Shown one piece after another: positions 1 to 11,929 of a DNA stretch of 64,000 nt (position 1 is its first letter; each line of letters begins with the position of its first letter). The DNA lies in the NCBI RefSeq assembly GCF_019279795.1, contig NC_056743.1, positions 634,280,755-634,344,754 of the forward strand, read 5' to 3'. Made by a program: the position numbers and the translations under genes. The stretch is from Protopterus annectens (Eukaryota > Chordata > Ceratodontiformes > Protopteridae). The notes beneath the pieces are model-generated. The model was not told the DNA's origin and did no database searches. It was given only the letters and a program-made list of their open reading frames with translations.

Positions 1-1
1 C

Positions 2-706
2 ATAATAACACAGTCATACTCAGAGGCTCTAACAAAAAACTTACCAAAACAACAGAGGCTCCCAAAGCAGACACCCAAAAATCCACCACCTCAAAACATA
101 ACACATGCATCACATACTTCAGTAAATCAGTGTGTCAAACAATCACAGCCCTTAAGGCCAAACACCATGCCTGATGCACTAGTAATAGGTGACTCTATAG
201 TCAGACACACTGACGTTCCGCTTACCAGGCTGAACAAGGACAGGGTAACGGTGAGCTGCTTATCAGGAGCTAGGATCCACCACATAACACATGCACTCAA
301 GTCACTCCAAAGCAAGTACAAATATGACTCAGTCATTGTCCATGCCGGCGTGAATGACCTGAGACGTACCTCCCTGGACTACATGAAAAGAGACATAGAG
401 GAGCTCTCTGATTATGTAGCCCAGGCTGGTATGACCCTGACCCTGAGCAGCATCTTACCCTCACCAAGAATGATGCCACAATACAAAGACAAGATGACCA
501 GCTTTAATAATTGGCTCAAATACTGGTGTCATTCTAGGGGGATCCAGTGTCTGTCTGCTTGGGATGACATGCTGGACAAGCCACGCTGCTTCACAAGGGA
601 CGGCTTGCATCCGTCACCACTGGGCTTCCGGATATTGGCTAAGGCTCTTGCCTCCCACATAGTACCTTTTTTAGGCAAGGCTCAAAAGACAAACCCACCT
701 CCTTAG
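2..706 (+). CDS. CR1 ORF1, SGNH-hydrolase (esterase) domain, 5' partial
   Basis: The frame is open from base 2, so the protein starts upstream. The first Met in view is at 167, but it directly precedes the hydrolase domain and is unlikely to be the true start. Counting from that Met, block I of the SGNH/GDSL fold is GDS at residues 8-10 (Ser nucleophile), the Asn block is GVND at 61-64, and the catalytic Asp-His pair lies in DGLHPS at 145-150. All expected catalytic residues are present. Esterase domains of this kind are known in ORF1 of CR1-type LINEs; their exact role in transposition is unsettled, with lipid or RNP association proposed. A shorter, more decayed relative lies at 27162-27690 on the minus strand. 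This is a transposon protein, not a host esterase. Confidence 0.88.
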   Translation: MITQSYSEALTKNLPKQQRLPKQTPKNPPPQNITHASHTSVNQCVKQSQPLRPNTMPDALVIGDSIVRHTDVPLTRLNKDRVTVSCLSGARIHHITHALKSLQSKYKYDSVIVHAGVNDLRRTSLDYMKRDIEELSDYVAQAGMTLTLSSILPSPRMMPQYKDKMTSFNNWLKYWCHSRGIQCLSAWDDMLDKPRCFTRDGLHPSPLGFRILAKALASHIVPFLGKAQKTNPPP

Positions 707-735
707 AAAACAAAAATGGAAAAAAATTAAGGGTA

Positions 736-3493
736 ATGCTGCTCAACACCAGAAGTCTAAATCTCAAGATGCAGGCTCTCGAAGCACTCCTCAGTATGGA
801 GGACATCGATGTCTGTGCAGTAACTGAAACCTGGTTCAAGGCTCCTGAGAGCACCCCAGCGCTACCAGGCTATACTTCGTATCATGCTTTTCGGCCCCAA
901 AACTCGGGCCAAACCAAAAAGGGAGGAGTGTCCATATTCATCAAGGACACCCACACCTCCAGGTTAGTGGCAACACATGAAGCATCAGAGACCATCCAGG
1001 TGCAACTAACCGTAGGCAAAACTGCTATACAACTGGTAGCATGTTACAGACCATCCTCCCAATCTCAGGAACCCCACTCAGCCTTCCTGAAGACATTGGA
1101 GGATATGAATGTCTCACCAAACACCATCATATTGGGAGACTTCAACTACCCTAACATAGACTGGGTGCATTATTCTAGCCCAAACACCCTAGCCCAAAGG
1201 TTCCTGGAATTCATAAATTCAAACGCAATGGAACAGCTAGTCACCTCTCCCACAAGGGGAGATAATATACTAGACCTGATCATCACAAACATGGGGACAA
1301 AGTGCTCCACACCGGAAGTATACCCTTCACTAGTGAGATCTGACCACAAACTAATCACCCTGGATATACATATCCCACCTCCACTCCCAACACAAAAGAC
1401 TACAGTGAAAAACTTCTCAAAAGCCGACTTTACACTTCTTAAAACTGAGATGGTATTCTTTAAGCCCACTGGGACAGTGGAAACCACATCCCACAATGCA
1501 CAATCCTTCACAAATGCTTTCTACGGACATCTCCAAGAATGCATGGATCATGCAATCCCAAATAAAACCAAGACCCTCTCCACCAAGGGCAAGCGTCGTG
1601 TCTGGTGGACCCCAGCCATAAACAAATTGTATAACAAAAGAAGGAAGCTACTGCACGACAGAGCAAAATCCCATAAAGAGAAGGCATCTCTGATCAGCAC
1701 TAGGAGAAAGCTATGTTCTCTCATAAAAACATCCAAGGCCAACTTTGAGAGAAAAATCGCTATGGACACTAAAGATAACCACAAGGCCTTCTTCAGCTAT
1801 GTTAGAAACCTGGGCGGAAACCCTCAGATATGTTCAGAGTTAGTTCACAATGACAAAAAATACACTGAACCCACAGATATTGCCAACATTCTGGCAGACA
1901 GGTTCAGTGCAAATTTCTCCCCTCCCTCACCCCCAAAAGAAGAATGAGAACCGCCCTCAGCAAAGCTAAAAACACAGCATCAATGGGACCTGACGGTATC
2001 CCGGGTTGCGTGCTATGTGAACTCCAAGAGGAGCTAAACCCGCACATAAAAATGCTATTTAACCTTAGCCTTACTACAGGATATGTACCTGAAAACTGGC
2101 GTACAGCAACAGTAGTCCCACTCCACAAAGGAGGCACCTCTACTGACCCTGGTAACTACCGCCCCATAAGCTTAACCAGCCTGGTCTGCAAAGCTATGGA
2201 AAGAATCATTATGGAACTAATAAACGGAGACATTGGGGACTTACAGACACTTGATCCCACCCAGTTCGGCTTTGTAAAAGGCAGATCCTGCCTTTTGAAC
2301 CTGGTTGACTTTTTCAAAACAGTCACTAGAGCCATTGACGAGGGCAAAGCAGTCCATACAGCCTACCTGGACTTGGCTAAAGCTTTCGACACAATATCCC
2401 ACTCTGGCATCATAGACAAGCTCAACAGCTTAAATGTTAATCCATATGTCACAAGATGGGTGGCAAACTGGCTAAAGGATAAGAACTCAAAGTCAAAATC
2501 GCTGGAGCCATGTCAGACTCAAAGCCAGTGACAAGTGGTGTCCCACAGGGCTCTGTCCTGGGACCCCTCTTGTTCTGCATTTATTTCTCAGATGTGAAAG
2601 CAAACATGGGAGGGTTGTGGCTGACAAAGTTCACAGATGACTGCAAACTAAGTGCCATAGTCGATACACCAGCTGACACATACATCCTACAGAAAAGCCT
2701 CACTGAAATGGACAACTGGTGCCAGAGTCATGGCCTTAAACTAAATGCCAAAAAATGTATAGTCATCCCCTTTGGGAAAAACAAAGTGCCCACAAATTAT
2801 CACATAAGCGGTAACCCACTGAGTACAGAAAAAGTAATCTGAGACCTGGGGACCCAAGTCGATAGTGACCTCTCATTTGACACCCACGTTGCCAAAGTGG
2901 TTAGAAAGACTTTCTACCTTGCCCACCTTATCATGAAGGGATTCACATCCAGATCAAAGGAGGTCATTGTGCCCCTGTACTTCTCCCTTATCAGGCCCAT
3001 GACTGAGTACAATGCCCCATTTGGTATGTACCTCACCTGGCACTTGCAACAGCTAGAGAGACCCCAAAAGTACCTCACCAAGAGGATCAAGGGTCTCCAA
3101 CATATGTCATATGCTGCCAGACTAAAGAAACTCCAACTCTATTCAGTAGCATACCGCCTACTCAGAGGTGATCTGTGCCTGACGTACAAGGCCATGTCCA
3201 ATCAGGAATTGATGGACATGCTCCACCTCAAAAAATCCAAATCCATCAGAACCACAAGAGCTAAAGTTTTGAACCTCAGCACAAATATGAATAGGACACA
3301 CTGGAGGGACAGATTCATAACTCAGAGGCTTTCCATACTCTGGAACAGAATCCCAGTTCATGTTAGGCAGAGCCCCTCACTGACTCTCTTCAAGAGAAAT
3401 CTTGAAGAGTGGATGGGAGATCGTAGGTTTACCCCAGGGGTCATCTCTGTGTCATTACTAGACAGAGGCACAGTAAACTATTCTATTATGTAA
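736..3493 (+). pseudogene. CR1 ORF2: AP endonuclease plus reverse transcriptase, broken
   Basis: The first section (736-1947) is an exonuclease/endonuclease/phosphatase-fold nuclease: ETW at residues 31-33, GDFN at 134-137 and SDH at 202-204 are the expected catalytic blocks. The frame changes near 1944, where the reverse transcriptase begins (GPDGIPG, then NYRPISLTS, FGFVKGRS, AYLDLAKAFDT). It changes again near 2485 before GVPQGSVLGPLLF. The metal-binding box reads FTDD rather than the usual FADD. A stop codon at 2840-2842 interrupts the thumb region, which continues to 3493. An intact protein would nick target DNA and prime cDNA synthesis there. With two frameshifts, one stop and a changed active-site box this copy cannot make a full enzyme. 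Confidence 0.88.
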
Positions 3494-3825
3494 GGGGGTC
3501 TTCACTGTGTCACTACTAGGCAGAGGCCCAGTATTCTAAATCTATTCTGTACACTTTTGTACCATTACTTGGGGTGGCGAAAGCCACATCACTATGGCTA
3601 GGCTTATAAATGCCCCAGGGCAGATAGCCTAGTACCAAACTATGAAAAATACAGAATTAAAGCACAAGACTATATATAACCCACCCTTACATCCTCAGTT
3701 AAAAAACCTGGAAAAAGTCATGGAGAAAGAAGTGAGAAAAGAATACACAAATATTAAATATAAGGTTAAGCTAAGTAACAAAGAAAGATAATTATTGTAT
3801 AAAATAAAGGGAAACACCCATATGA

Positions 3826-5671
3826 GTGATGAACCCAGATAAAGGAGGAGGGGTGGTGATTATGGATAATAAATATTATGAAAATAAGATGAACATGATA
3901 CTGTGGGATGAAATGAGATATTCTAGTGTGTCAAAAAATGAGGTTAACATAGCCTATAATAAAATAGATATGGGTTTAAGGGGTATGTTACAAGAGGAAC
4001 TAATAGACTGTAACACCTTTATGTATCTAAAAGTAGACAAACCAAGGATACCTACAATATTTGGCATTCCTAAGATACATAAATGTGAAAGTGATCCACC
4101 ACTAAGACCAGTTGTATCCGCAGAGGGATCAAAAACGTAATCCCTGGCTAAATATGTGGATACAAAATTAAAAAGTTTATGGTTAGGAAGAAAATTTATA
4201 TTAAAAGACCCCTGGGACCTCCTAAGAGAAATTTCTGATGATTTATACCATAAAAATTTACTTTTTATAACTGTAGATATTCTAGACTTATTTTCCTCCA
4301 TACCTTATAATAATGGTATGGAAATGTTTGAGGAAATAGTCTATGAAGACCAGAGTTTAACACAGAATGAAAAATTAGTGAATGTCTGGTTAATGGATTT
4401 GATATTGAAAAATAACTTTTTATATTTTAACGGGGAATTTTTCCAACAGATTCAAGGGGTTGCAATGGGAGCAGCTTGTGCCCCAACCTACGCTAACCCA
4501 GTCCTGGCAAAATGAGAAGAGAAATATATTTTAAACACTGAATTCAAAGACTGCTGGACATTTTACCATAGGTTTCTGGATGATATAGTTATTTTTGGAC
4601 AGCAGGTAAAGAAAATGTTGATGAATTCATGATTTATATGAACAATACAACTAATTTTTTTAAATTTACATATAAAATTTCTGATTCCTGTTTGCAATAT
4701 TTGGACATAGAGGTATATAAGGTGGAGAAAAAATTTGAAACAAAGATATTTAGAAAATCCACCTTTTGTAACTCATTCTTACATTATAAGAGTGCACACC
4801 CCCTGCACTGTAAGAAAAATATTGTTAAGGGGCAATTTGTAAGGGGGTGTCGCATGACTAGTTTGGACAATGATTTTAAAATAGAATGTGAACTATTAGA
4901 AAAAATGTTTCTAGAAAAAGGCTAGCCCTTGAATCCGATTAAAAATATGAGAGAAGAGGTAGAAAAAGGAAGAAATAATAGATTCAAACCCATTCAAAAA
5001 TGTAGAGAACAAACTAATGGGGTTAATACAAATAAAGAAAACACCGGAGATGATTACCAACAAGTTTTGGTTTTAGAATGTAATGTTTTAAATAGTAATA
5101 TTAAAAAAATATTTTTAAATGAATGGGGGAGATTTGTTTCCCTTACAGATTTAGAGAATATATCTAAAATTCCACAGAAAGTAGTATATAAAAATACACA
5201 ATGTATCAGAACTATATTAGAAAATAAAAATAAAGTTAATTTTAATAGAAATAGGGTAGGTACATACAAATGTGCTCATTGTACGCAATGTACATATATT
5301 ATGAATACAGATAAATACTACCTGGAAAGTAGGAATAGGTGGATTAGGAACAGGTGGATTAATAGTTCTGAATACTACAATTGTGAATCAAACGGAATTA
5401 TTTATTTAGCCATTTGTGTAGTTTGTAAGTCCTTCTATGTTGGGAAGACAGAAAAATGTTAAAAACAAGGATTTACGAACACACTTATGATATAACAGTA
5501 GGGAAGGATACTAATGCCTTGTTTAAGCATTCAAAGATATGCTTAAAATTAAAATTTTCTTTTATGATATTAGAACAAATTAAAAGTGATATCAGGGGAG
5601 GCCCTTGGGAAGAAAAGATTGAATTCAGAGAGTTATGGTGGCAAGTGACCCTTGAGGCAGGTAGTCAATGA
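3826..5671 (+). pseudogene. PLE-1 reverse transcriptase and GIY-YIG endonuclease, broken
   Basis: The RT starts with a DKGGGVVIMD block (PLE RTs have DKGG-AVVVMD), then IPTIFGIPKIHK and RPVVSAEGS, DILDLFSSIP and QGVAMGAACAP. The catalytic box is RFLDD near 4570-4590. LQYLDIEVYK follows in another frame from 4629. From 4929 a third frame runs to a CxxCxxC finger (KCAHCTQC, near 5270) and the GIY-YIG core GIIYLAICVVCKSFYVGKT ending near 5460, with RIYEHTYDI just after it. Stops at 4138 and 4513, and frame changes near 4630 and 5456, make it inactive. The family protein nicks DNA with the GIY-YIG domain and copies its RNA at the nick. The name fits well; the subgroup is inferred. Confidence 0.85.
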
Positions 5672-6094
5672 CTGTGTATCAATATTACCTTTATTAAAAC
5701 TAAGGTCAGCTAAGCTTTGAGATGCAAAGTCATGTAATTAATTAAAACAGCCACCAGATGGCAATATATCCTCACACTTTATATGAAATGCTATGGTACT
5801 ATTCAGTAAATGTTTATTTTAAGTATATGCACATTTTCTATCTTTTTAAATTATGCACAGATATTTTATAAATTGATGGTGTATGTAGGATAATCATATG
5901 TTTTAATATGTTTCTATACATTTGTATTTTAACAATGTTCAAGAATTAACTATGACATTTTCAGCGAAAAGTGGACATTGAATTTTAATATTATTTAATT
6001 AGTCTAATTGCAAAACTATTGGTGGTTTCAAATAAGAAAGCATTCAGCCTATTGGTTTTTGAAATATCAGGTACATCTGTTATACACTGGTCAT

Positions 6095-6123
6095 CTGACG
6101 AAGTCTGAGTAAGACTAAAACGC
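6095..6123 (+). ncRNA. hammerhead-ribozyme-like core in PLE-1 3' region
   Basis: The core CTGACGA matches the hammerhead CUGANGA box. A 5-bp stem (AGTCT with AGACT, loop GAGTA) stands where helix II belongs, and AAAAC follows where GAAAC is expected. Hammerheads are known in PLE terminal repeats. The changed GAAA box suggests weak or lost activity. No structure program was run. Confidence 0.55.
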
Positions 6124-6270
6124 ATGTTAATGTAGTGACGGCATTCATGTTTTATTGTTATTTTGTTTGTGTTTGTTCCATGTGGATTTAATAAATTTTT
6201 AAAAGTTGTATTTGAGTCTGCGCTCCGTGCTTGAGCACTTTATATCTGGATTATTGGTTTATTTTGTACG

Positions 6271-6819
6271 GTTCCACATTTCCTTGACAAAAGTAAGTCA
6301 CTTACACTAAAACCAGACCTTTCGGAATCAGGGCAGACATACCGAGAGCAACCTTTTTTGGAATGTGGCCCAGAGTTAATAGTTCAGCTGTTTTTTTTTT
6401 TTTTTTTACGTGATTCAGCAAAATTTACCCTATTCAGGTAGCAGGCAGTTATGCAGCCACTGATACATCATGGAAACTTAAAACACATACTGAAACAGAA
6501 ACTTTTTGCATGTTACAAAATGTAGTTTCCCTTTTCATTTTGACAAAACTTAGAAAAAAAATCAAACACTTTATACTTTGGTTTTCATTGTTCTAACAGC
6601 CTGATTTTTCATTGCCACTTACCCCCTGCACTAATGTAGTATGTCACTCTATAAATAAACATCACACACAACTTAAAGTGTTAGCCTGTCAAAACATATT
6701 TGCATAAGTCTGAATTTCTCAATCAAAGATATCGATGATTATGAGAAAGTATTGGTAGTAATAATGTCTTGGAGGTTGTGTTTAAAGCTATAATCTGATT
6801 TTTTTTCATATAGTCCAGT
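6271..6819. other. AT-rich DNA, no gene seen
   Basis: Short open frames only, a T15 run near 6391-6405, and no splice-bordered exon or recognisable repeat. Confidence 0.5.
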
Positions 6820-7250
6820 AATATTCATTTATTAATTCTCCAAAGCCTACTTTATCCAGTTTAGGGTTGTGGGAGAGTTGGAGATTATTTCTGCATTCAA
6901 CAGGTGCAAGGCATAGAAACTACTTCTGCATATGATGCCAGTCTATTGCAGGATGCATACACAAAAGCCAATTCACTAATACAAGACATACATATGTATA
7001 TCCAGATATCTATTTATACATATAATTACAGTAATATTATGTATACAATTTTATACATATATGAAATACAAAACATGTATACATGCAGACAATCTTTGAG
7101 ATATACATGGAAACTGGAAATACCCAACAAAAACCCTAATGAATAAACTCAGATATGCAGACTCTGAGCAGAAGGAAACACAGCCAGGAATCAAACTGGC
7201 AAGCCAAGCATGGGAAGGCAACATTGGTAGCTTAAATATTACTGTGTAAC
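6820..7250 (-). mobile_element. tRNA-derived SINE with LINE-like tail, old copy
   Basis: On the minus strand the head contains GTTTGATTCC, a close match to the RNA polymerase III B box (GGTTCGATTCC), near 7175-7192. Next comes GAGTCTGCATATCT, like the GTGGAGTCTGCATGTCC block of the better SINE at 12761. After that come the widespread GGGTTTTTGTTGGGTATTTCC block and a body complementary to CTTTATCCAGTTTAGGGTTGTGG at 6850-6872. The copy ends in AATGAATA-type repeats. It is much diverged and has an AT-rich insert around 6990-7080. SINE type is assigned by pattern only. Confidence 0.6.
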
Positions 7251-9888
7251 CATACTGTTTATCGATGTGTAGTAACATGCAGTAAATAAAATAACTATTA
7301 ACTAAGGAGAATCTTCCATTTTTGTTTACAGTGTTACTTTTTATATAGGTGTTCTGCGCATGGTAATATGTTAGGCAGTCATTTACTCTTGTTCCATAAG
7401 CAAAACTGCATTGTGCCAAAACAAAAAAATTGCTTTGTCAAGATTGTTTTAATTTTTTATTCCATTTAACTCAATTTCATACTTTCTTGTTATTTTAACT
7501 AATATGACAAAGACTGTAAATGAAAAAAAAAAATAGGTACAAACGTTTTGACTTTTTATTTCTGGAAAAAGTGTCCAGAAAAATTACACCACCAAGTTAT
7601 TCATAAACAATTAAGCATTCAAAAAGTTTCATAATGCACCAAAACATCGGTTCTTGAGAAAATAAACTTTTTACTGGCCTCAGAATTGAAAGCCTCCCTT
7701 ACTAAGCTTTCAGAAGTGCCACATTGTTGCTGGTTAATTCAAAAAATAAACATCAGCTAGTATGGTTTAAAACACTTCTATACTAGTAAAAAATCTACTG
7801 CTGAATATGTTAGGTGATTTAAATTCTTACAAAGCTCAACATAAAAACATGGTTGCCATTCAAAACAAAACACATGCAGTTTTTTTTTACATACAGTACT
7901 CTAAAACCCTCTATAAAATTTAAAATAGCAAGTGCTAAAAAGTGTCATTATATATTGCATTTACTGTTGCTCTTATGTCAATGGTCATGGCTGAAGAGGA
8001 TTTACAATAACCTGTTAAATGAAATTAAAATAGCAATATCAACCGACACTGCTTTCCAAACATAGGAAATATCTCAATATCTGTTATCCTTTTTTTCTTT
8101 TCTAAAAAAAAATGTTCTGCATGGATTATCATTTACTCAGTTTAAATGGAGACATATTACAGAATTCTTCATGAAAAAAGTTAACATTTGGCTGAAAAAC
8201 AAACATCATTGCACATAGTTAAATCTGCCTGCAAGGATAAATTTCCTAGTACAAGTTTCCTTATAGTCAAGGAATTACTTTCTTTTGTTATAAATTAATC
8301 TCAATACTAGGCTAACAACTGAAATTACCATTCTTTATAACATGAATTACAAAATGCAACATTTCCTAAACAAAGAGTGGTAGCTAAAAAGGTACATACT
8401 AGTCTTTGTAGAGTATTCCAACAGGTACCTTCTGTAACATTTTGCTGCAGTGACATGTTCTCATTAAACGGGTCGATAAGTATTACTCCATTCTCTGCTC
8501 AGTTCATTGACTTTTGTTCTTTCTTCAATATGTAATTTCCCATTTTATACCTATGTCTGAGTGATTTGATTTCTGACATGGTCTGCCCTTTGTGATTACT
8601 GGCAAGTAACATCCTTGACTGTAAAAATGAAATGGTTTCCTGCACCAATGGCATTGTTATACTCAAAATTTTAAGAGAATACCATTGGCTAGCAACTAAA
8701 ATTATACAAAAGTGTCAGTAAATAAAGAAAAGTAAACAGCGAACAGAATTCCAAAACCACACTCCTGACGGTGACTGCACAAAATAAATTTCCTCTCTTA
8801 TTATAAGGCTCTGGTCACCCAGTTTGTCAAATTTAACCAACTGCAATACCTAGAAATCTGTTGGTTAGTTCACTTGGCCACTCTGTTTCTCACTTTTACA
8901 GTATGTGGCTGCTGAACTTACATGGTACCAGTAGTCTGACAGTATAGTCAATCTCATTATCATGGAGTCCCTGGTATAAGTACTTTCTCTGCTATTACAC
9001 ACAGATCCTTCAAGTTCATATCCCAGGAAGTAAACCTATGATCCTGGAGCTCAAACAAAGTATCCTAAATTAGTGGAGGAAAAGGTTCTGGGGTGACAGA
9101 CAGTAGGAGAAATGGCTGTTCTTAGTAACATACATTGCTTTCATCCAGTGTCAGAAAGCCTGTGGGTTACAGAAATCTCTGAGAGTTGTGAAATGATTAT
9201 GCTTCAAAGCACTAATTGTATCTCGACTGGTATACTGAACCTTGGACGGAAAGTCATACCTAAATATGGACACGGATCTCCTAGAATGGCTTTAGAGAAG
9301 AGCAGCAACCTGCTGAGTCAGACAATAATCAAATCTTACAAATAAAGACTTGAAGAGCCAGGCTTGCATAACATGAGCATGAGAAGAGTTGGGACATAAA
9401 TCTGAAACTTTTAAATACAGAAATGGTTCAAGTGGCAGGTCTAGAAGATTAAGTATCCATAGTGGTTCTTGTCTTGAAACAAAAACTCAGCTTCTTAAGG
9501 AAAAACAACAGAAACAGTTTTCTCAATTAGCCAATGGATGGATTCATCCTGAAAACAGTTATCAAAGGAGGGAGAAAGACAAGAATGTGCACAACTGAAT
9601 GGATGGGTAAACAACTGTTGACATATGTGGATTTCTCATCTCATATCTGTAGGGAATAGAATGGTGTGAGCTTATCTGTCTGAGCAAATACATTATTTGC
9701 TACTGCTTTCACCAGCTGGCAATTACATTAGAGACTAACTGTGGTTTGCCAGGCAAATATCTTGCCACTAGAGGGTAGTAATACTAGTCTTTTCCAAAAT
9801 CACATGACTACTGTGAGACTGAAAGTTTATGCAGAAGGCACAAATACGTGAGAGTACATCTCTTACACATAGTTATTTAAAACACTGG
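7251..9888. other. unassigned non-coding DNA
   Basis: AT-rich with several short A or T runs (for example near 7523 and 8104) and AATAAA-type hexamers on both strands. No frame has domain-like sequence and I saw no exon with good splice borders. It lies downstream of the PPT2 stop and could contain distal 3' UTR, but nothing shows that directly. Confidence 0.45.
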
Positions 9889-9955
9889 CTAGGCTTAAAA
9901 TGGCCAACAAGGGCAGTTAACCTAGTAATAATCTATGAATCTGTTAGCTGGAATA
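9889..9955 (+). mobile_element. CR1 3'-end fragment
   Basis: GGCTAGGCTTAAAATGGCC, then AACCTAGTAATAATCTATGAATC, matches the tail of CR1 copy 1 (3590-3650) and that at 25220-25275. Only the last 60-70 bases are present, as expected for a severely 5'-truncated LINE insertion. Confidence 0.6.
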
Positions 9956-11729
9956 GCAAACTCACTGTTAAATTCAGAAAGGTAAAGAATCCAAGAGGTA
10001 ATGAAAAAAAGGCATATTTTCAATCCTATATACACGCAAAGTGACTCAGTGGGCCATGGCACTATTTGTGATTTGGTTCTGGGAATGAACCCATATTGCT
10101 AGGAAGTCAACCAGAAGGGAAGAAATACAACTGTTTTATTTATTTATTTTTTTCCTGGGGGACATAGTGGATGCAACACTCGCTGCCAGACTTCCTTCTA
10201 ACAGAAGCTGAGAGGCTGGAAAACTACATTCCTAGTAGCATTCCAGGTTGTAGGTGGACAGTGCTAACACCATGCAGGCGTGGGAAAGGCATGCATGCTT
10301 AGATATCACCACATGCCCATACCGTTCTAAATGAAAAAATTGTAGTTGAAATGGCAGCCTCTTACAGCTAAAATAACTGCAGCTCACCATCTATGTAGTA
10401 CAGTCTGGTAAACATCCTGATGAAAGTGACATCTTGGGAAGCTGTCCCACCCCTTCTCTGTCTGAATTACAAAACAAAGCAGCCAAAAGGAATACTTTTT
10501 TGCACCAATGTCAGGTGACAGATGACACCGCAATCTTGACAGCAACACATTACCTTTCTTCTATTTCAGATTACATTGTTCCTGTCTTGTATGATCCCTT
10601 TTTAATGATGTGATGGTAAAATATCTGATTTAAGCTAAAAATGTTACAAGATCTCTCACCTGTAGCAGACCAGTTACTATAACAGTCAGACACTATAGAC
10701 ATGACGTAATCTATCCAGGATAGGGTACATATCAAAACTGATGCAGCACCATGTGTGACGAAATTACTGGGTTATACATAGACTAGTCTCTCAATCATCT
10801 TTAGAGTGTAAGAAGTGGACAGTTCTTGCACTCTAAGAAAGGAAGACAACACTTGACAACCAAATCAGTCTCTAAATTATCAGAAACATAATTACTAACT
10901 AAGCTTGAACTGGCTGACCAATGCTGCAGTGAAAATGTCACGAGCATATATCTTTCCAGATTGGGTGCATGTTAAAAAACGGTTTCCATACTGTAACTAT
11001 AGTATGCAGTGTAAAGAAGAATGCCAGACAGTCAAAGTTCTATTTTTGCCACAAGCAGATATTATCATAAAACCTTATTGAAAGGGGTCTCTTCTGTATT
11101 CTGGAAAACATTTTAAATCATTTTTCTTCTAGGATCTAGTGTGTGTGTTAAAAGTAATTCCCTCCCCAATTTTAAAAGCAGATTTATTAAGCTGGCCATT
11201 AGTTTGGTTACTTTACCATCTAGAATAGCTGTGTCTGTTTCTATGTCCTAGAATTCCAACCATGAGCTGCAGCAAGCAAAATGTAGAACAACTAACTTGT
11301 CAGTACCATGAGTGCATGAAAGATGGAATATATATACAACGCAGACCCTTTGTTAGTAAAAGGCAGTATCAGGCAGTCATTGTCTGAATTATTCTGTCCA
11401 GGAGAACTCTGCAAATGTGGCAGCTCGTAATCTAATGGGGAAGGCAGAGAAACAATTACTGAAAAAACAGTTTAAGAAGTGCCAGGGCTGCATTACAATA
11501 AAGTACATCGCGCTTCTCCATAATGTCCTATTCCTCACAACAGGGAGAGCAGCATAAAGAGAGCACTAAAAAAGTCTCACATGAGGTATACAAATAGCCT
11601 CTTGCTATCTTGAGTACCAGAGCAATTCATAAAAATCTATTAAGTGCTAAACATTTGCAAGAGCTCAGAAAAAGTAGTTTTCCCTTCAGAAACAACATAA
11701 GCATCTTTGATTTTGTTCACTCCTATAAC
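9956..11729 (-). other. probable PPT2 3' UTR and downstream DNA
   Basis: This follows the PPT2 stop codon on the minus strand. The nearest AATAAA hexamer (TTTATT on the plus strand) is at 11183-11188, about 540 bases after the stop; another cluster is near 10137-10150. Which one is used, and where the UTR ends, cannot be told from sequence alone. No other gene was seen. Confidence 0.35.
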
Positions 11730-11873
11730 CTAGGTAAGCCACTTAGCAATGCAGTTTTTGAAAACAGTCTCATTGTCATGCCATTTGGTGTGTTCAACTC
11801 CATTGACAGAATAAGTGACAATATCCCCTCTAGCAGCCAAGGTCTTCAGCCCAAATGTGTCCTTGAGGTAAGC
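11730..11873 (-). CDS. PPT2: PPT2 terminal coding exon (lysosomal thioesterase C-terminus)
   Basis: Encodes 47 residues and a TAG stop. The exon start is set by a strong acceptor (pyrimidine-rich tract ending in CCATCCAG, intron end at 11874) and the reading frame begins with [16 protein letters not shown]. This closely follows the C-terminus of vertebrate PPT2 as I recall it (YLRDSFGLKTLLARG, then GISHTAWHSN, ending EPWLS). Here [12 protein letters not shown] keeps the His (residue 28 of the exon) that completes the Ser-Asp-His triad, and an N-glycosylation site NET. PPT2 removes fatty acyl groups from thioesters in the lysosome. The exon joins the one at 31486-31540 in phase 0. Codons are intact with no sign of decay, so this is a live gene rather than a retrocopy. 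PPT1 fits worse. Confidence 0.88.
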   Translation of the reverse strand, partial: AYLKDTFGLKTLAARGDIVTYSVNGVEHTKWHDNETVFKNCIAKWLT

Positions 11874-11929
11874 CTGGATGGATGAAAAAGATGAGAAAGA
11901 CAGAGTTAGTTTTTGTATATCTTTACTAT

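Larger units (their letters stand above)
1..3650 (+). mobile_element. CR1-clade LINE, copy 1, cut at 5' end by window edge
   Basis: Non-LTR retrotransposon with the CR1 order: an SGNH-hydrolase ORF1, then an ORF2 with apurinic endonuclease and reverse transcriptase. The 3' tail at about 3590-3650 (motif GGCTAGGCTTATAAATGCCCC, then TAGCCTAGTA) recurs in altered form at 9889, 25220 and 59140. The copy at 25253 ends in CTATGATTCTATGAG, which resembles the 8-bp tail repeat of CR1. ORF1 is open to the left edge, while ORF2 carries about three breaks, so this copy is recent but probably dead. The real 5' end lies outside the window. Confidence 0.9.
3650..6270 (+). mobile_element. Penelope-like element with GIY-YIG nuclease, PLE-1
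   Basis: The order RT, then Cys-rich finger, then GIY-YIG is that of the endonuclease-bearing Penelope-like elements. It follows the CR1 tail directly; the N-terminal RT region is faintly readable from about 3690. The 3' part (5700-6270) is AT-rich and non-coding, and near its end carries a hammerhead-like core, as the pseudo-LTRs of PLEs often do. The finger before the nuclease suggests the Neptune/Poseidon side of the group, but the subgroup is not certain. The 5' boundary is approximate. Confidence 0.85.

Noticed and set aside
10150-10300. Possible tRNA-like SINE head
   Set aside because: Only vague similarity; no acceptable A and B box pair.
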